From Tolypeutes matacus (taxonomy: Eukaryota; Chordata; Mammalia; Cingulata; Chlamyphoridae), in contig JAKSZT010054573.1 of the NCBI GenBank assembly GCA_026826555.1, forward strand, positions 1,827,470 through 1,891,469: a DNA stretch of 64,000 nucleotides, given 5' to 3'. The position numbers and the translations under genes are program-made. Position 1 is the stretch's first letter, and each line of letters begins with the position of its first letter. This document shows positions 44,841 to 55,141 of this stretch, piece by piece. A model generated the notes under the pieces. That model did not search any database. It saw only the letters and a program-made list of their open reading frames with translations, and was not told the DNA's origin.

Positions 44841-46589
44841 CAACCTCATGAAATATTTATAAATGGATATGGGAGTAATTCAGCGGAGTAAATTTAATCT
44901 TCATTCTAGCCTAAATCGGATCTCTACAGTTGATGTAGGTAGAACTTACTGTCCTGTAACATCCAGAGTAGGAAGAAAGTTCACAAGAACCAAAGACACA
45001 TTGGCCTTTGCATCCCAATAAATAAGTCAGTTCAGTGGTCAGTGGGAGTGGGTAATGGTCAGAAATGCTGGGGAAAGAGAAGGGCAGCGGAAACACCAAA
45101 CAAGATGGTTTTGCTTGCCTGATACTACCTATTTCCACTAAATGGAATAAGCCATCATCTTCTCAACCCAAAGCATTCCACTCTCAAGATGAAAAATGAA
45201 AGAAGGACATTCACTTCATTTGTAAATTAAACCCATTCTAATCCGTCAGAAATTGGGAAACAAGTTAAATTTTATTGAGTCTACATTTTTTAAACTTCTT
45301 TTTATTGGAAAAATTTTACTATATATTTATCTAGGAAATAGCATATGACCAGGGGGCTCATTGGGACTCTGTGTTCTAGCAAATTGCTTGGTAGAGTTAT
45401 AATATGAAATGCTTATTTTGAAAGTATGAACAAATGCTTATTTTGGCTCATCTAGAGATTGGCAGAAATCACCACTGATGAAGTGATTACTCAGTAAAAC
45501 ACATCAGTCATTAGGCAGGCATGGCTTTCCTCACGCTTCTGCAAAATTGTGTTCAAGGTACAATCTGAGGACTCCATTGATTATGACTATTATGATGTGG
45601 TTGAGAAATAGAATCACTGCAAACTCAAAGGGGACAAGTTAACTATCTAGGGAAGAGGAAGAACTTGTAGAAGATAAAACACAAGAAAATATGTTTTATT
45701 CTATCTCTGATTTTTAAACAGGTAACGTGTTCAGAGGGACGAAAATGAAAGACGCACCAAGGTAGTCAGTGAAGTCTGGCTCCCGGCCACCATCTTGTGA
45801 TTTTCACAAGATTCTCATGTATTCTCTCAGAATATCAATAAGCAAATCGAAGGAAAAAAAATCAATGCTTCATTGTAAAATGCATTTTTCAAAAAGGGGA
45901 TGACATGATCAGCTTATAATATTACAACAGCCTCCTCTTTATGCTCTGATTTTGAAGTAGAGAAAAAGAGCAAGAACCATTTAAATTGCTTTGCAATTAC
46001 GGATGGAGGGCAGTCATTAAATAGGACCCATGCCAAATGCCCCTTCACCCCCAAACGGAAGACAAAGCTGCTCTCCATCATGGGAGATGCAGCTTTTTAT
46101 TAAACAGGTATTCAATCCCTGCTAATGCCTCACCTCTGCAAATGTAACAGGAGTATCTAGTTATGATGATTATTGACTGTACATATTGTGAAGTTCAGAG
46201 TATAATATGCTTAGCTTCCTATGGTGGTCAGTGAAGTTTCTTTGTGAAATATTCATTCTTGTTTTTATATGAACTTGTTTAATATTTGACAATCCTAATT
46301 TTAAAAGATTTATTTAACACTTTTAGGCCATCTCTTAAATTTCATAGAAATGGGCTTATTGAAAATTAAGCTCTTGTTTTATTTAATAAAAGCATTAAAG
46401 TTACTGTAAAAATGTAACGTGGTAGCTTATATTTAATCCTAGATTTTCATTATGAATTTAAGAGCTAAAAGGCTTTTCCTCTCCGAGGATTTAACATGTA
46501 TTTGCTGATAAACACCCTCTTTACTGGAATCTATCTTCATTCTTTGTATGTAGAGTCTATTTTAAATTATGTTGGTAGATTGCGGCTTT
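44841..46589. other. Unassigned stretch, part possibly conserved
   Basis: No repeat or gene recognised. The segment 45880-46140 is repeat-free and of even composition, with ATTTAAATTGCTTTGCAATT (a near-palindrome) at about 45980. It is a candidate for conserved non-coding DNA. Confidence 0.3.
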
Positions 46590-47235
46590 TTAAACAGCTT
46601 TACTCTGGCATTATCGACATGTAAACTGCACACACTTAAAGTGTAATGTGATAAAATCATTACCACATCAAGAGAGTGACTATATCAAACTTCCCCAAAG
46701 GTGTCCTTTGACTCTTGGAAATTCTTCCCTCCCTTCTCCCTCTAATGTCCTCCCCATCTCCAATCAACCTCTAATCTATTTTCTGTCACCATAGATTACT
46801 TTGCATTTTCTAGAGTTTTAAATAAATGGAATTATGCAGTATGTATTCTTTTTCAGTCTGGCATCTTTCACCCAATGTAATTATTTGGACAGTCATACAA
46901 GTTATTGTGTGTATCGACAATTAATTCCTTTTTATTGCTGAGTAGTATTCCATTGTACAGATGCACCAAAATCTGTTTATCCATTCACCTGATGGACATT
47001 TGGGTTGTTTCTGGTTTAGGGCTATTACAAATAAGTATGCGTGAACATTTGCACCCAAGTCTTTGTGTAAACATATATTTCCTCTTCTCCTGGGTAAATA
47101 CCTATCAGTGGAATGGTTGGATCTTATGGTAGGTATAGCTTGAACTTTTCAGAAACCTGTTAGGTTGTATTTCAAAATGGTGCCAGCATTCTTCACTGCC
47201 ACCTGCAGAGTTTGGGAGTGCCAGTTTCTCTTCGT
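46590..47235 (-). mobile_element. L1M, ORF2 end and 3' UTR, reverse
   Basis: TTGCTGAGTAGTATTCCATT, GTTTATCCATTCACCTGATG, GACATTTGGGTTGTTTCTGG, TGGAATGGTTGGATCTTATG and a final CCAGTTTCTCTT phrase form the classic reverse L1 order, preceded by the 3' UTR (CTTTACTCTGGCATTATCG). This is the best-preserved old L1 in the window. Confidence 0.85.
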
Positions 47236-47609
47236 ACTGGAATTTCAAGGTCAGGCAAGGCTCAGTGACCCACACAGAAGCACTGGCCTGGTACCACCCA
47301 GTGGACTCACCTGTCATGGCTGTTGGCGTGCACCTTTCCCCTGAGGCACGGGTCCAAGAATAGAAGACTGGGCATGAGAGCTGCTAAGAACCGCCCCAGG
47401 GTTCTGGTGTGCAGCCAAGCTCAAAAACCTCTCAGCTAGGGACTCCTGAGAGCCAAAGTGTTGAGACTTTATTTCTGAGAGCCCAGAAGTGCTTACTACA
47501 GAATAATTGGGCATAGTGAGAATATAGTTCTTAAATATTCTGTAGCCACTGATTTTGGCCATAAGTGAAAATTGTGAAGAATTAAGAAGGAAAGAAATTT
47601 ATGCTTTTT
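47236..47609. other. Unassigned stretch
   Basis: I recognise no repeat or gene in this stretch. Confidence 0.3.
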
Positions 47610-47790
47610 AAGGACTAATACTGTGCTAAAAATCTTTATATGTCTTATTTCATTAAATCCCCACAAGAAGGTTTGGTTTTCAGTAATTGAAGATAAAGGG
47701 AGAGAGGCACTGACAGGTTGAATACCTTTCCCAAGATCACGCAGCTGGTCAGGGAGAACTAAAATCCACGCTATGGAGACCACAAGGCTC
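47610..47790 (-). mobile_element. MIR, reverse
   Basis: AATACTGTGCTAAAAATCTT, TTATTTCATTAAATCCCCAC, GGCACTGACAGGTTGAATAC and CCAAGATCACGCAGCTGGTC follow the reverse MIR consensus closely. Confidence 0.75.
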
Positions 47791-48749
47791 TATTTTCCTC
47801 AAGACATTTGTCTAATATTCTTACAGGCAAAACAGATGTACGTGAAAATACACAAGGATACAAGCAAACTCTGTATGAGAACAATTCCTGAGGAGCTCCA
47901 CAACTGACAACCATTTCTTCAGCAAGATCATCTCAAAACAGAAAGATGGGAGGAAAAGAAGTGAAATAGTGTAATATATAGTCTAAAAAGCTCTAGAAAA
48001 TATCAGCCTCAAAAGCAAACCATATTTAGATTCTTCTTCAATTCGTCAGGGAAGACATATGATCTATGTGGGCAGATGCTCGACAAGGCTTACGTGATGT
48101 AGAATACATGGCTTTTTAAACGTTTTAAAGTAGCTCCTGTGGCCTGGAAATGGAATGCTTTTCACACTTCCCTTCCCCTAGCTTCAGTTCAAGATGTCTG
48201 GGGGGAAACGCTTGTGATGCCTTTTCCTCACGCACAGGACTGCAGTACTTAAGACAGCGTTTTTCCTTTTTGTTCTTGGAGGCTTCTATTGAGAGGATGG
48301 GAATGAAATGATTCCTTCTTCTTGTCCTAAGCTGTAGCATCTCTGCATGCTCAGAGGGGTCACTTAATAACAGTAGTTGGAACCTGCTTTAGGCTAAGGG
48401 GGCTGGCTAAACCCCACATTAAACAGAGACGAAACAGGCTCAGCACTACAAGTCCTCACACCGTATTTGGCAAAATTGCAGTCGTCAGAGCTTCACATTT
48501 TTCGCATGATTAAATCCCTTCTATGTCTGGACAGTTTTCATGACTGCTGGAAGTCCTCCTTAAAATAAAAACAGTTTTAAAACAAGGCATTCCAACATTT
48601 CATACTTGATTGCACCTGTGTACTTCTCATATCCTTCAGTAAAAGAGCAACATAGAACCAGCAAACAATTGTTGAATTGATTTAGAGCTGTTTATACGTT
48701 AAAAAAATGGGAGGGTCATTGCATAAATGGCTCTCACTGAGCTCCTGTC
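47791..48749. other. Unassigned stretch
   Basis: I recognise no repeat or gene in this stretch. Confidence 0.3.
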
Positions 48750-49242
48750 CTCAAATTCACAGCCTTGCACCCTCCGCTCGAGTGTGGGCAGGCCTCACTT
48801 TTAACCAATAGGACGTGGGAGGCGTGACGGGATGCCAGTTCTGAGATTAGGTGACAGAACCGGGACTCCTACCTTGCTGGAGCTCTCTCGGGCTCTGGGG
48901 GGCCGCCAGCGGACGCATCGTGGGCTGCCCCGTGGAGAAGCCAAGGTGTGGCGAGAAGCCAAGGTGTGGCGAGAAACCGAGGCAGGCGTCTCCCCGGCAG
49001 CCCCGTGTCCCATAGCCCTCGGGGAGCTGAATCCCGTGACAACCCGAGGGAACACGAAGCAGACCTGTCCCCACCCGAGTGGTCAGAGGAGACCCAGCCC
49101 CGGCCAACAGCTCGTTTGTGGTCTTGTGAGAAGACCCCGCGAAGATGGGGCCTATTTGTGACCCACAAAATGTGGGATAGTAAGTGTTCTTGACTGAAGC
49201 CACTCGGTGTTGGAGTGATCTGTTAATTATAGATATCTAATG
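48750..49242 (+). mobile_element. CpG-rich MLT1-type LTR with internal duplication
   Basis: GCTGGAGCTCTCTCGGGCTC, TTGTGGTCTTGTGAGAAGAC, GAAGCCACTCGGTGTTGGAG and a TGATCTGTTAATTATAGATA region match an MLT1 LTR in forward order. An 18-bp unit, AAGCCAAGGTGTGGCGAG, is repeated in tandem at about 48940-48975, followed by a weaker third copy. The LTR has kept unusually many CpGs for its age. Confidence 0.7.
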
Positions 49243-49604
49243 CCGTACCTGCGACTTGACACGGCAAGAAGCAAGCAGCTTCTAGCCTCCATGTGTCTCT
49301 CTTGCTGCAGTGGCCAAAGCCTGCCACTGAAGTGTTGTGGCGAAGAAAACGTGAAAATCCCGGTGGTTCTATGAGTTTAGGAGATGGCACATGTTAGACC
49401 TTCCACTGCGCTAACACAGCGAGAGATCTGAGAAACCACACGGAACTAACTCTTTAATTCTGGGTGTTCATGGGGCTCCCAAACACATCTGACTATATAC
49501 CTCTCCCCTGCCCCTTTTCTTGTTTCCGGATCATCCATTCAGACAATTCTGCAGACTGTTCTTTGGGATGACACATGCATTGCTCCTCCATAAAAAAGGC
49601 TTAA
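49243..49604. other. Unassigned stretch
   Basis: I recognise no repeat or gene in this stretch. Confidence 0.3.
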
Positions 49605-50075
49605 GAGAAATGAGTACAAATGTGGATAGGAATCACTTGGGATCTGGTTAAAATGCAGACACTATCCAGCAGGTCTTGTGTGGGGCCCCAAATCGTGAAT
49701 CTCAGCTGGTTTATGGATCACAAATTGAGTAGTCTAGAGGAAGTGGCCCCTACAGAAAGCTCTAGCTCAGTGGTTCTCAGGTTTAGAGCAAGTGCCTGGG
49801 GAGCCTGAACAAAAACTGATACCCAGGACAGCCTCGGACAATTTCAGTAAGAATGTCTCCCAGGGGAGGCCAGACATCAGCATGGTTACCACTCAGCAGC
49901 TGATGCTAATTGCCAAGGCTGAGAAAGGCTGGGCTAAGGCAGAGCTTGCATGCATATCACCTGGGGCTCATTAAAGTGCAGGCTGAGCTTCAGCTGGTCT
50001 GGGTTAGGGCCGGGGCTCCTGCATTTCTAAAAGGCTCCCAGGGGCCCTGCTGCTGCTGACACCCTGAGTCCAGCA
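49605..50075 (+). mobile_element. Cluster of three MER5-like hAT MITEs
   Basis: Three successive MER5/MER5A-like segments can be followed. The first (49609-49745) has GAATCACTTGGGATCTGG and GAATCTCAGCTGG. The second (49768-49935) starts with the intact terminus CAGTGGTTCTCAGG and has CCAGGACAGCCTCGG. The third (about 49936-50075) has GCATATCACCTGGGGCTCAT, CTGCATTTCTAAAAGGCTCC and CTGCTGCTGAC. All point the same way. Confidence 0.6.
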
Positions 50076-50859
50076 GGGGGTGGGAAACTTCAGTTTCTAG
50101 TTGCATCTGGGCCAAACGCCTTCTTACGTTAGTACTCACCGTCCTGCTAACTTACGTACAGAGAACAGTTTTCGCTATCATTTCAAAGATGAAGAAATAG
50201 GAGGAAAGAACCCATTAAAAAAAGAAGAAAAAGCGTGATTAAATAAGATAGTCATTTACATTCGGTAAGATTTAAAAAGCCCGATTTCAGTATCGCTGGC
50301 CTTTTTCTTCACTTCTACTAAAAACTCCCCTTGACTTCTAGAAAGATCCAAACATAAATGTTAACATTTTTCTCCTCAGGTGATTCCTTCTCAAAAGGCA
50401 GGGAAGGCATTTAAATTTTTCCTAGTTGCATAAGAGAATTGTTTCCTTGATTTTATATGTTATCAAATCATTGAATTTATATGTTATCAAAAGGTCCCCA
50501 GACATACCAGGAAATAGGTAAAGCCCCAGGAAAATCCAGTTTAAGGGACACAAACTCTAAAGCACTGGAGTTGGAAACGGCAGCTCAAGCCTTTGTCACC
50601 TGTAGTCGGTTGCTCTGGCTGCTTCATACAAAACTAGATGCTGCAGGATCTGCACACGGTTATAAATAAGCACAACAGCTATTTTCTTATTCTTCCCATG
50701 ATTCCTTTTCTCCCATGTAAAGAAATTGTGTTACCAAGCTTCCCATCCTGAACTTCTCAAAGGCACCATTATCTCACCCCTGAATTCACCCCCAAAGGGC
50801 TACTTACTGGACAGGGCAGTTGCCAATTTTATGCTGTCTTCCCATTTATGACAAAACGG
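50076..50859. other. Unassigned stretch
   Basis: I recognise no repeat or gene in this stretch. Confidence 0.3.
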
Positions 50860-51005
50860 GGAAGCGCCCCCCTGCCTCGGGGGCGTGGAGGCCGCCCCAA
50901 TTCACCATGTCATACCGTGCCTGCGTCACGTGTGGGCCATTTTACAACCCGCCCGCGCTCACGAGGCCCCGCCAGCACCCAGCTGGCTTGTGTGAAAGGC
51001 AAGGC
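50860..51005. other. Short CpG-rich patch
   Basis: About 12 CpGs occur in roughly 145 bases, including CGCCCGCGCT-like clusters and GCGTCACGTG (an E-box/CRE-like core). Two overlapping 70-codon frames pass through it but have no domain features. Confidence 0.35.
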
Positions 51006-51364
51006 GATGCTTGCTGTGTGTGCTGGAGCTAGAACGGTGGTGGGAAGTGAAGAATAGGTACCTGATGTTCTTTCCCTTTACAGTGAAAAAGCGGGGAGAG
51101 GGGGGAAGAGCAGATACTGATTTTTCTTTAAGGAGACACTGAACATTCTGCAGATATTTTAAGATGTAAGCAGGGGAGAGCTAGACGGAGTCTAAGGGTT
51201 AGGAAATGGTGGAGGGCTCAGGAAGAAAAATAAAAACCCTTACAGAGCCTTGGCAGAAAGTACCTCTGCAGGGACTCTGGAGGCCCTATCTCATTAGCTT
51301 CAGGATAGAAGAGGGAGCAAGACAAAGGAGAACAAGGAGAGGATTGCGTGTTCAGGTACATCCG
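51006..51364. other. Unassigned stretch
   Basis: I recognise no repeat or gene in this stretch. Confidence 0.3.
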
Positions 51365-51560
51365 AGCGTGGCTGTGAGGATCGTAGGCTCTGGAATCAGA
51401 CGGACTCAGCTTTCCCTCACGGCGCTAGGACTTCTGAGCCTGGTCCTCCCAGGCGAGTTGCTTTAATGTCCCAAGCACACAGTTTCTTCACAGGGCTCCC
51501 GTGAGAGACATTTGAAATGACGGACACTACCTTCCGTGTTACAATTGCTCAATAAACCAA
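51365..51560 (+). mobile_element. MIR SINE
   Basis: TAGGCTCTGGAATCAGACGG, AGCTTTCCCTCACGGCGC, AGTTTCTTCACAGGGCTCCC and ACAATTGCTCAATAAAC follow the MIR order from head to tail. Confidence 0.7.
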
Positions 51561-51964
51561 AGCTTGAAAAAGTCAGTATTGATAAGATATCCACAGTGAT
51601 TAAAGAGCTGCAATTAACGCTTTACCCTGCCTCGGCAAGAGGAGCTGTATTTCGTGTGCTGGCTCACCCTAGATAATAAAGGAAAGCTCTTCTTTACTCA
51701 AGAATGCAAACTATCAGTGGATAAGGAGTGATAGAGTTACCTGCAAATTTCTAGTGAAAAATATCGAATCAAGCAAGGATCAATGGATATTAAAACCATT
51801 ATGCAAAAATGTAACGAGCAAAATGAACACAGTATTGGATGGTAACCCACTCTGTGGGTCCATACTGAGTCACAAAAAAGACTAAATAAATAAGTAAAAG
51901 GTGAGATGAGATAAATCTTCCATGCAGATATATTCCAAATAACGCATGCAGGTTCTCTGTCCTC
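51561..51964. other. Unassigned, possibly upstream L1M
   Basis: Adjacent to the L1M 3' UTR. No clear phrases are seen that would prove L1 origin. Confidence 0.3.
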
Positions 51965-52075
51965 AAGGAGGTGGAGCATAATGCCCCCTCCTATAGGTGA
52001 GGCTGTGCATAGCGACTGCCTTCCAAAGGGGTGGAAAGGAGTGGGGGAAAGAACGAGTTTGCAGGGCAGAACCCT

Positions 52076-52128
52076 GCCCACCACTAACTCAGCATCAGCG
52101 GTAAGGCCACCGCCCACCACTAACTCAG
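52076..52128. repeat. Start of a 36-bp minisatellite
   Basis: GCCCACCACTAACTCAG occurs at 52076-52092 and again at 52112-52128, a period of exactly 36 bases, with the gap beginning directly afterwards. Sequence after the gap resumes with GTAAGGCAC, which resembles the GTAAGGCCAC part of the unit. Confidence 0.85.
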
Positions 52129-52528
52129 NNNNNNNNNNNNNNNNNNNNNNNNNNNNNNNNNNNNNNNNNNNNNNNNNNNNNNNNNNNNNNNNNNNNNNNN
52201 NNNNNNNNNNNNNNNNNNNNNNNNNNNNNNNNNNNNNNNNNNNNNNNNNNNNNNNNNNNNNNNNNNNNNNNNNNNNNNNNNNNNNNNNNNNNNNNNNNNN
52301 NNNNNNNNNNNNNNNNNNNNNNNNNNNNNNNNNNNNNNNNNNNNNNNNNNNNNNNNNNNNNNNNNNNNNNNNNNNNNNNNNNNNNNNNNNNNNNNNNNNN
52401 NNNNNNNNNNNNNNNNNNNNNNNNNNNNNNNNNNNNNNNNNNNNNNNNNNNNNNNNNNNNNNNNNNNNNNNNNNNNNNNNNNNNNNNNNNNNNNNNNNNN
52501 NNNNNNNNNNNNNNNNNNNNNNNNNNNN
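52129..52528. other. Assembly gap, 400 Ns
   Basis: Exactly 400 unresolved bases. Both flanks carry pieces of the 36-bp unit, so the missing sequence is probably more copies. Confidence 1.
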
Positions 52529-53259
52529 GTAAGGCACGGAGATCGTACGGAGCCTTGGTGTGCTGTGATGAGAATGCCACTTTACCTGGAGGTCTGCCTC
52601 CCCAAAACACAGTGGCAGCATGAAAAAATATCAGTAAAATTCTGATTGGCAGATGTTCTACAAAACAGCTGCCCGGGGCTCGTCAAAATTGTCAAGGTCA
52701 TTAAACACACGTCAAGTCTGAAAAGCTGTCACAGCCAAGAGGAGCCTTAGAAGACGTGACCCCTAAATGTAATGTGGTATCTGTCAGGGATCCTGGAACG
52801 GAACAGGGACGACAGGGGAAAGCTAGGGGATCGGAGTGAAGGGTGGGCTTTAGTCTAATGATGTATCAGTCCTGGCTTGCTAATGTGACAAATGGACCAT
52901 GCTAACGCAAGATGTCGATAATATGGGAAGCTGGGTGGGGGCTATATGGGGGGGCTCTCTCTGCCAGCTTTGTAATGTTTCTGTAAATTTAAAACTATCC
53001 TACATTTTTTAAAAGTGTATTTTAAAAAGTTTTATGAGGAACTGGATATTCACGAGGCTCCAAAGTGTTAGCCCATGATATTACTTACTGTTACAAGGGG
53101 TGGGGGGATATGACATTACAACGGAGAGGTCAGATGCCCATCACACTAGCCCATGGGTCAATCTCTATGGTGGACAAGGAGAAACATGGGCCCCCTGAGG
53201 TAATTCAAAACCCAGCGCTTGGGAGGACTTCATGGAAAAGTGATTATGCTAAATCTACA

Positions 53260-53650
53260 CAGCCTTGAGAACTGCCTTCCAGGTGATGAGACATACGGGG
53301 GTGTAGAGGGCAAGTCAACAGACCATGAGAAACAATCAGACAACTGTACAACATGAGACACTTTGGAGAGTAACCGAAACACTGCTCCCCCAACGAGTCA
53401 TTGTCATTGAAAAAATATTGACATAGGGGCTGATGTAGATTCAAAGAGACATTAGGTCATTACAACCTTGATTCTTGATTCTGGTTTGAACAGACCACTT
53501 ATAAATCATCTATTTTGGGGGCAATGGGAAAATTTAAATATGGGCTATGTCCTACATGATATTAAGGAGACTATTTCATTATTTCTTAGTTGTGTTGGGC
53601 ATGAAAATAGTATCGTGGTTTTGGTGACAGACAGCCTAGTTTTTTAAAAG
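53260..53650 (+). mobile_element. Second L1M 3' end
   Basis: AAGTCAACAGACCATGAGAA, GACATTAGGTCATTACAACC, TTGATTCTGGTTTGAACAGA, GGGAAAATTTAAATATGGGC and GATATTAAGGAGACTATTTC resemble an older L1M 3' UTR in the same orientation as its neighbour. Confidence 0.6.
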
Positions 53651-53764
53651 CTATATTTAGGATGAAATGTTATGGTGTGTACAACTGACTAAAAATTAAT
53701 GTAAAAGTTGAATAAAATACGGCAAAATGCTAATAAAGGTTAAATCTAGGTAGTGTGTAGGTGG

Positions 53765-54130
53765 GTGTATCAGTCAGCTCTTGCTGTGTTACAAACTTCC
53801 CCAACCTGAGTGATTTAAGACAATGATGATTTATTAATGGTTGGCCTAACCTGGACTTCCCTTGGCATGACCTAATGGGACGTTGGATTGACGAGTCCAT
53901 TGGACTGCTTTCTTCTCGTGGCTATGGCAGAAGCTGGAGTGGGCACGAGACCAGTCAACCGGCTGGCAAACGTCTCTTGGATCTCTTTGGCTGAAATAAG
54001 TTACATGGCTAAGGCCAACTACAATGGGATGGGGAAACATGCTTTGTCTCTAGTGGACAAAATTGCAAAACCTTACGACAAGGAGAATGGATTAATGGGA
54101 GGAGGGAAAAGTGAACAATAATGCAGTCTA
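53765..54130 (-). mobile_element. MLT1-type LTR, reverse
   Basis: GTATCAGTCAGCTCTTGCTG, TGTTACAAACTTCCCCAACC and TGAGTGATTTAAGACAATGA are the reverse MLT1 3' end. Later sequence follows more loosely to about 54130. Confidence 0.6.
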
Positions 54131-54739
54131 GTCCGATGGGGGTTTATTACCGTGTGCTCGACTTTTTCCTGCATGTTTGGAAATGTTTACCAATTCTTCC
54201 CTAAACAGAAGCTCTCTTTACTGCTCTCTGTGATTCTTTTCTAATTCTGCTTTTCTGACTAACACACAGCTCTTTTTAATCTCCTTTTTCTGGAAAACTT
54301 CCAGATAACCCCTTTTCTTATCTCTGCATGCTACAAAAGTAACCCTGTGCGAATTTTTGTCATAGTTCTTACCAGGCTGTACGACATTTGCTTATTTTCT
54401 TGACTGTTTCCCAACTAGACCGAAATCCCTGAAGCCCATATCTGCATCTTTTACCTGTTGACACACAATAGCTGACACCGTTAGTGAAAGATAGTAGAAT
54501 GAATGCACATATCAAATCATTCATTGACTGCATGGCAGAGAAGTATATTTCCTCTTCTTTTATACCCCTTGATTTTCTAGTAGAGCTGGTTGATAAATGT
54601 TGATTTATGATGATGAATTTGCTGTTTCATAAATTCATAGATTTCCATTGATAAACTTCCTTGCAAACCCGAAACTCAATGAGAGATTTATCATTCATAC
54701 TTACCTGTTTTAGCATATTGTCATGATCTCAGAGGAGTA
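54131..54739. other. Unassigned stretch
   Basis: I recognise no repeat or gene in this stretch. Confidence 0.3.
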
Positions 54740-55141
54740 AAGTTATAGGAGGCACTGGGAGCCAAACCCGGGACCTCTGATGTAGGAGGGAGGTGCCTAA
54801 TCGCTTGAGCCACCTCCACTCCCTGCTTTGTTGTGTCTCTCATTATGATTTTCCTCCCCACAACTCTTGTTGCATCATCTTGTTGCGTCAGCTCACTGCA
54901 CCTGCCTGTCACATCAGCTCACTTTCTTTTTTTTTTTTAGGAGACACCGGGAACCTCTGCTTCCTGCTTTGTTGTGTCTCTCATTATGTTTCTTCTTCTT
55001 GTGTCTCTTGTTGTGTCAGCTTGCCATGGCTGCCCATCGTGCCAGCTAGCTGTCTTCTTTAGGAGGCACCTGGATCAGAACCAGGGACTTCCCACATGGT
55101 AGGCAGGAGCCCAGTTGCCTGAGCAACATCCGCTTCCCGAG
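54740..55141 (-). mobile_element. Long rearranged DAS-type SINE, reverse
   Basis: Two terminal tRNA-like modules (about 54745-54822 and 55057-55140) and one partial central module (54940-54962) are joined by repeats of CACAACAA-type linker sequence. The phrase CCTGCTTTGTTGTGTCTCTC (then ATTATG) occurs at 54822 and at 54963, 141 bases apart, so part of the element has been duplicated. It is longer than the other SINEs in the window and contains an internal T-run after a linker. Confidence 0.75.

Larger units (their letters stand above)
51965..53040 (+). mobile_element. L1M 3' UTR containing a minisatellite and a gap
   Basis: The sequence follows an L1M 3' UTR: GGTGAGGCTGTGCATAGCGA, CTTTACCTGGAGGTCTGCC, CTCGTCAAAATTGTCAAGG, TCACAGCCAAGAGGAGCCTT, AATGTAATGTGGTATCTGTC and TGGGTGGGGGCTATATGGG. 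It then reaches TAATGTTTCTGTAAATTTAAAA. It is interrupted by a 36-bp tandem unit and 400 Ns, placed where only a few tens of bases are expected. Confidence 0.75.

Noticed and set aside
51737..52621. 294-codon minus-strand frame
   Set aside because: More than a hundred codons are the 400-N gap, and the rest is L1M 3' UTR and minisatellite.
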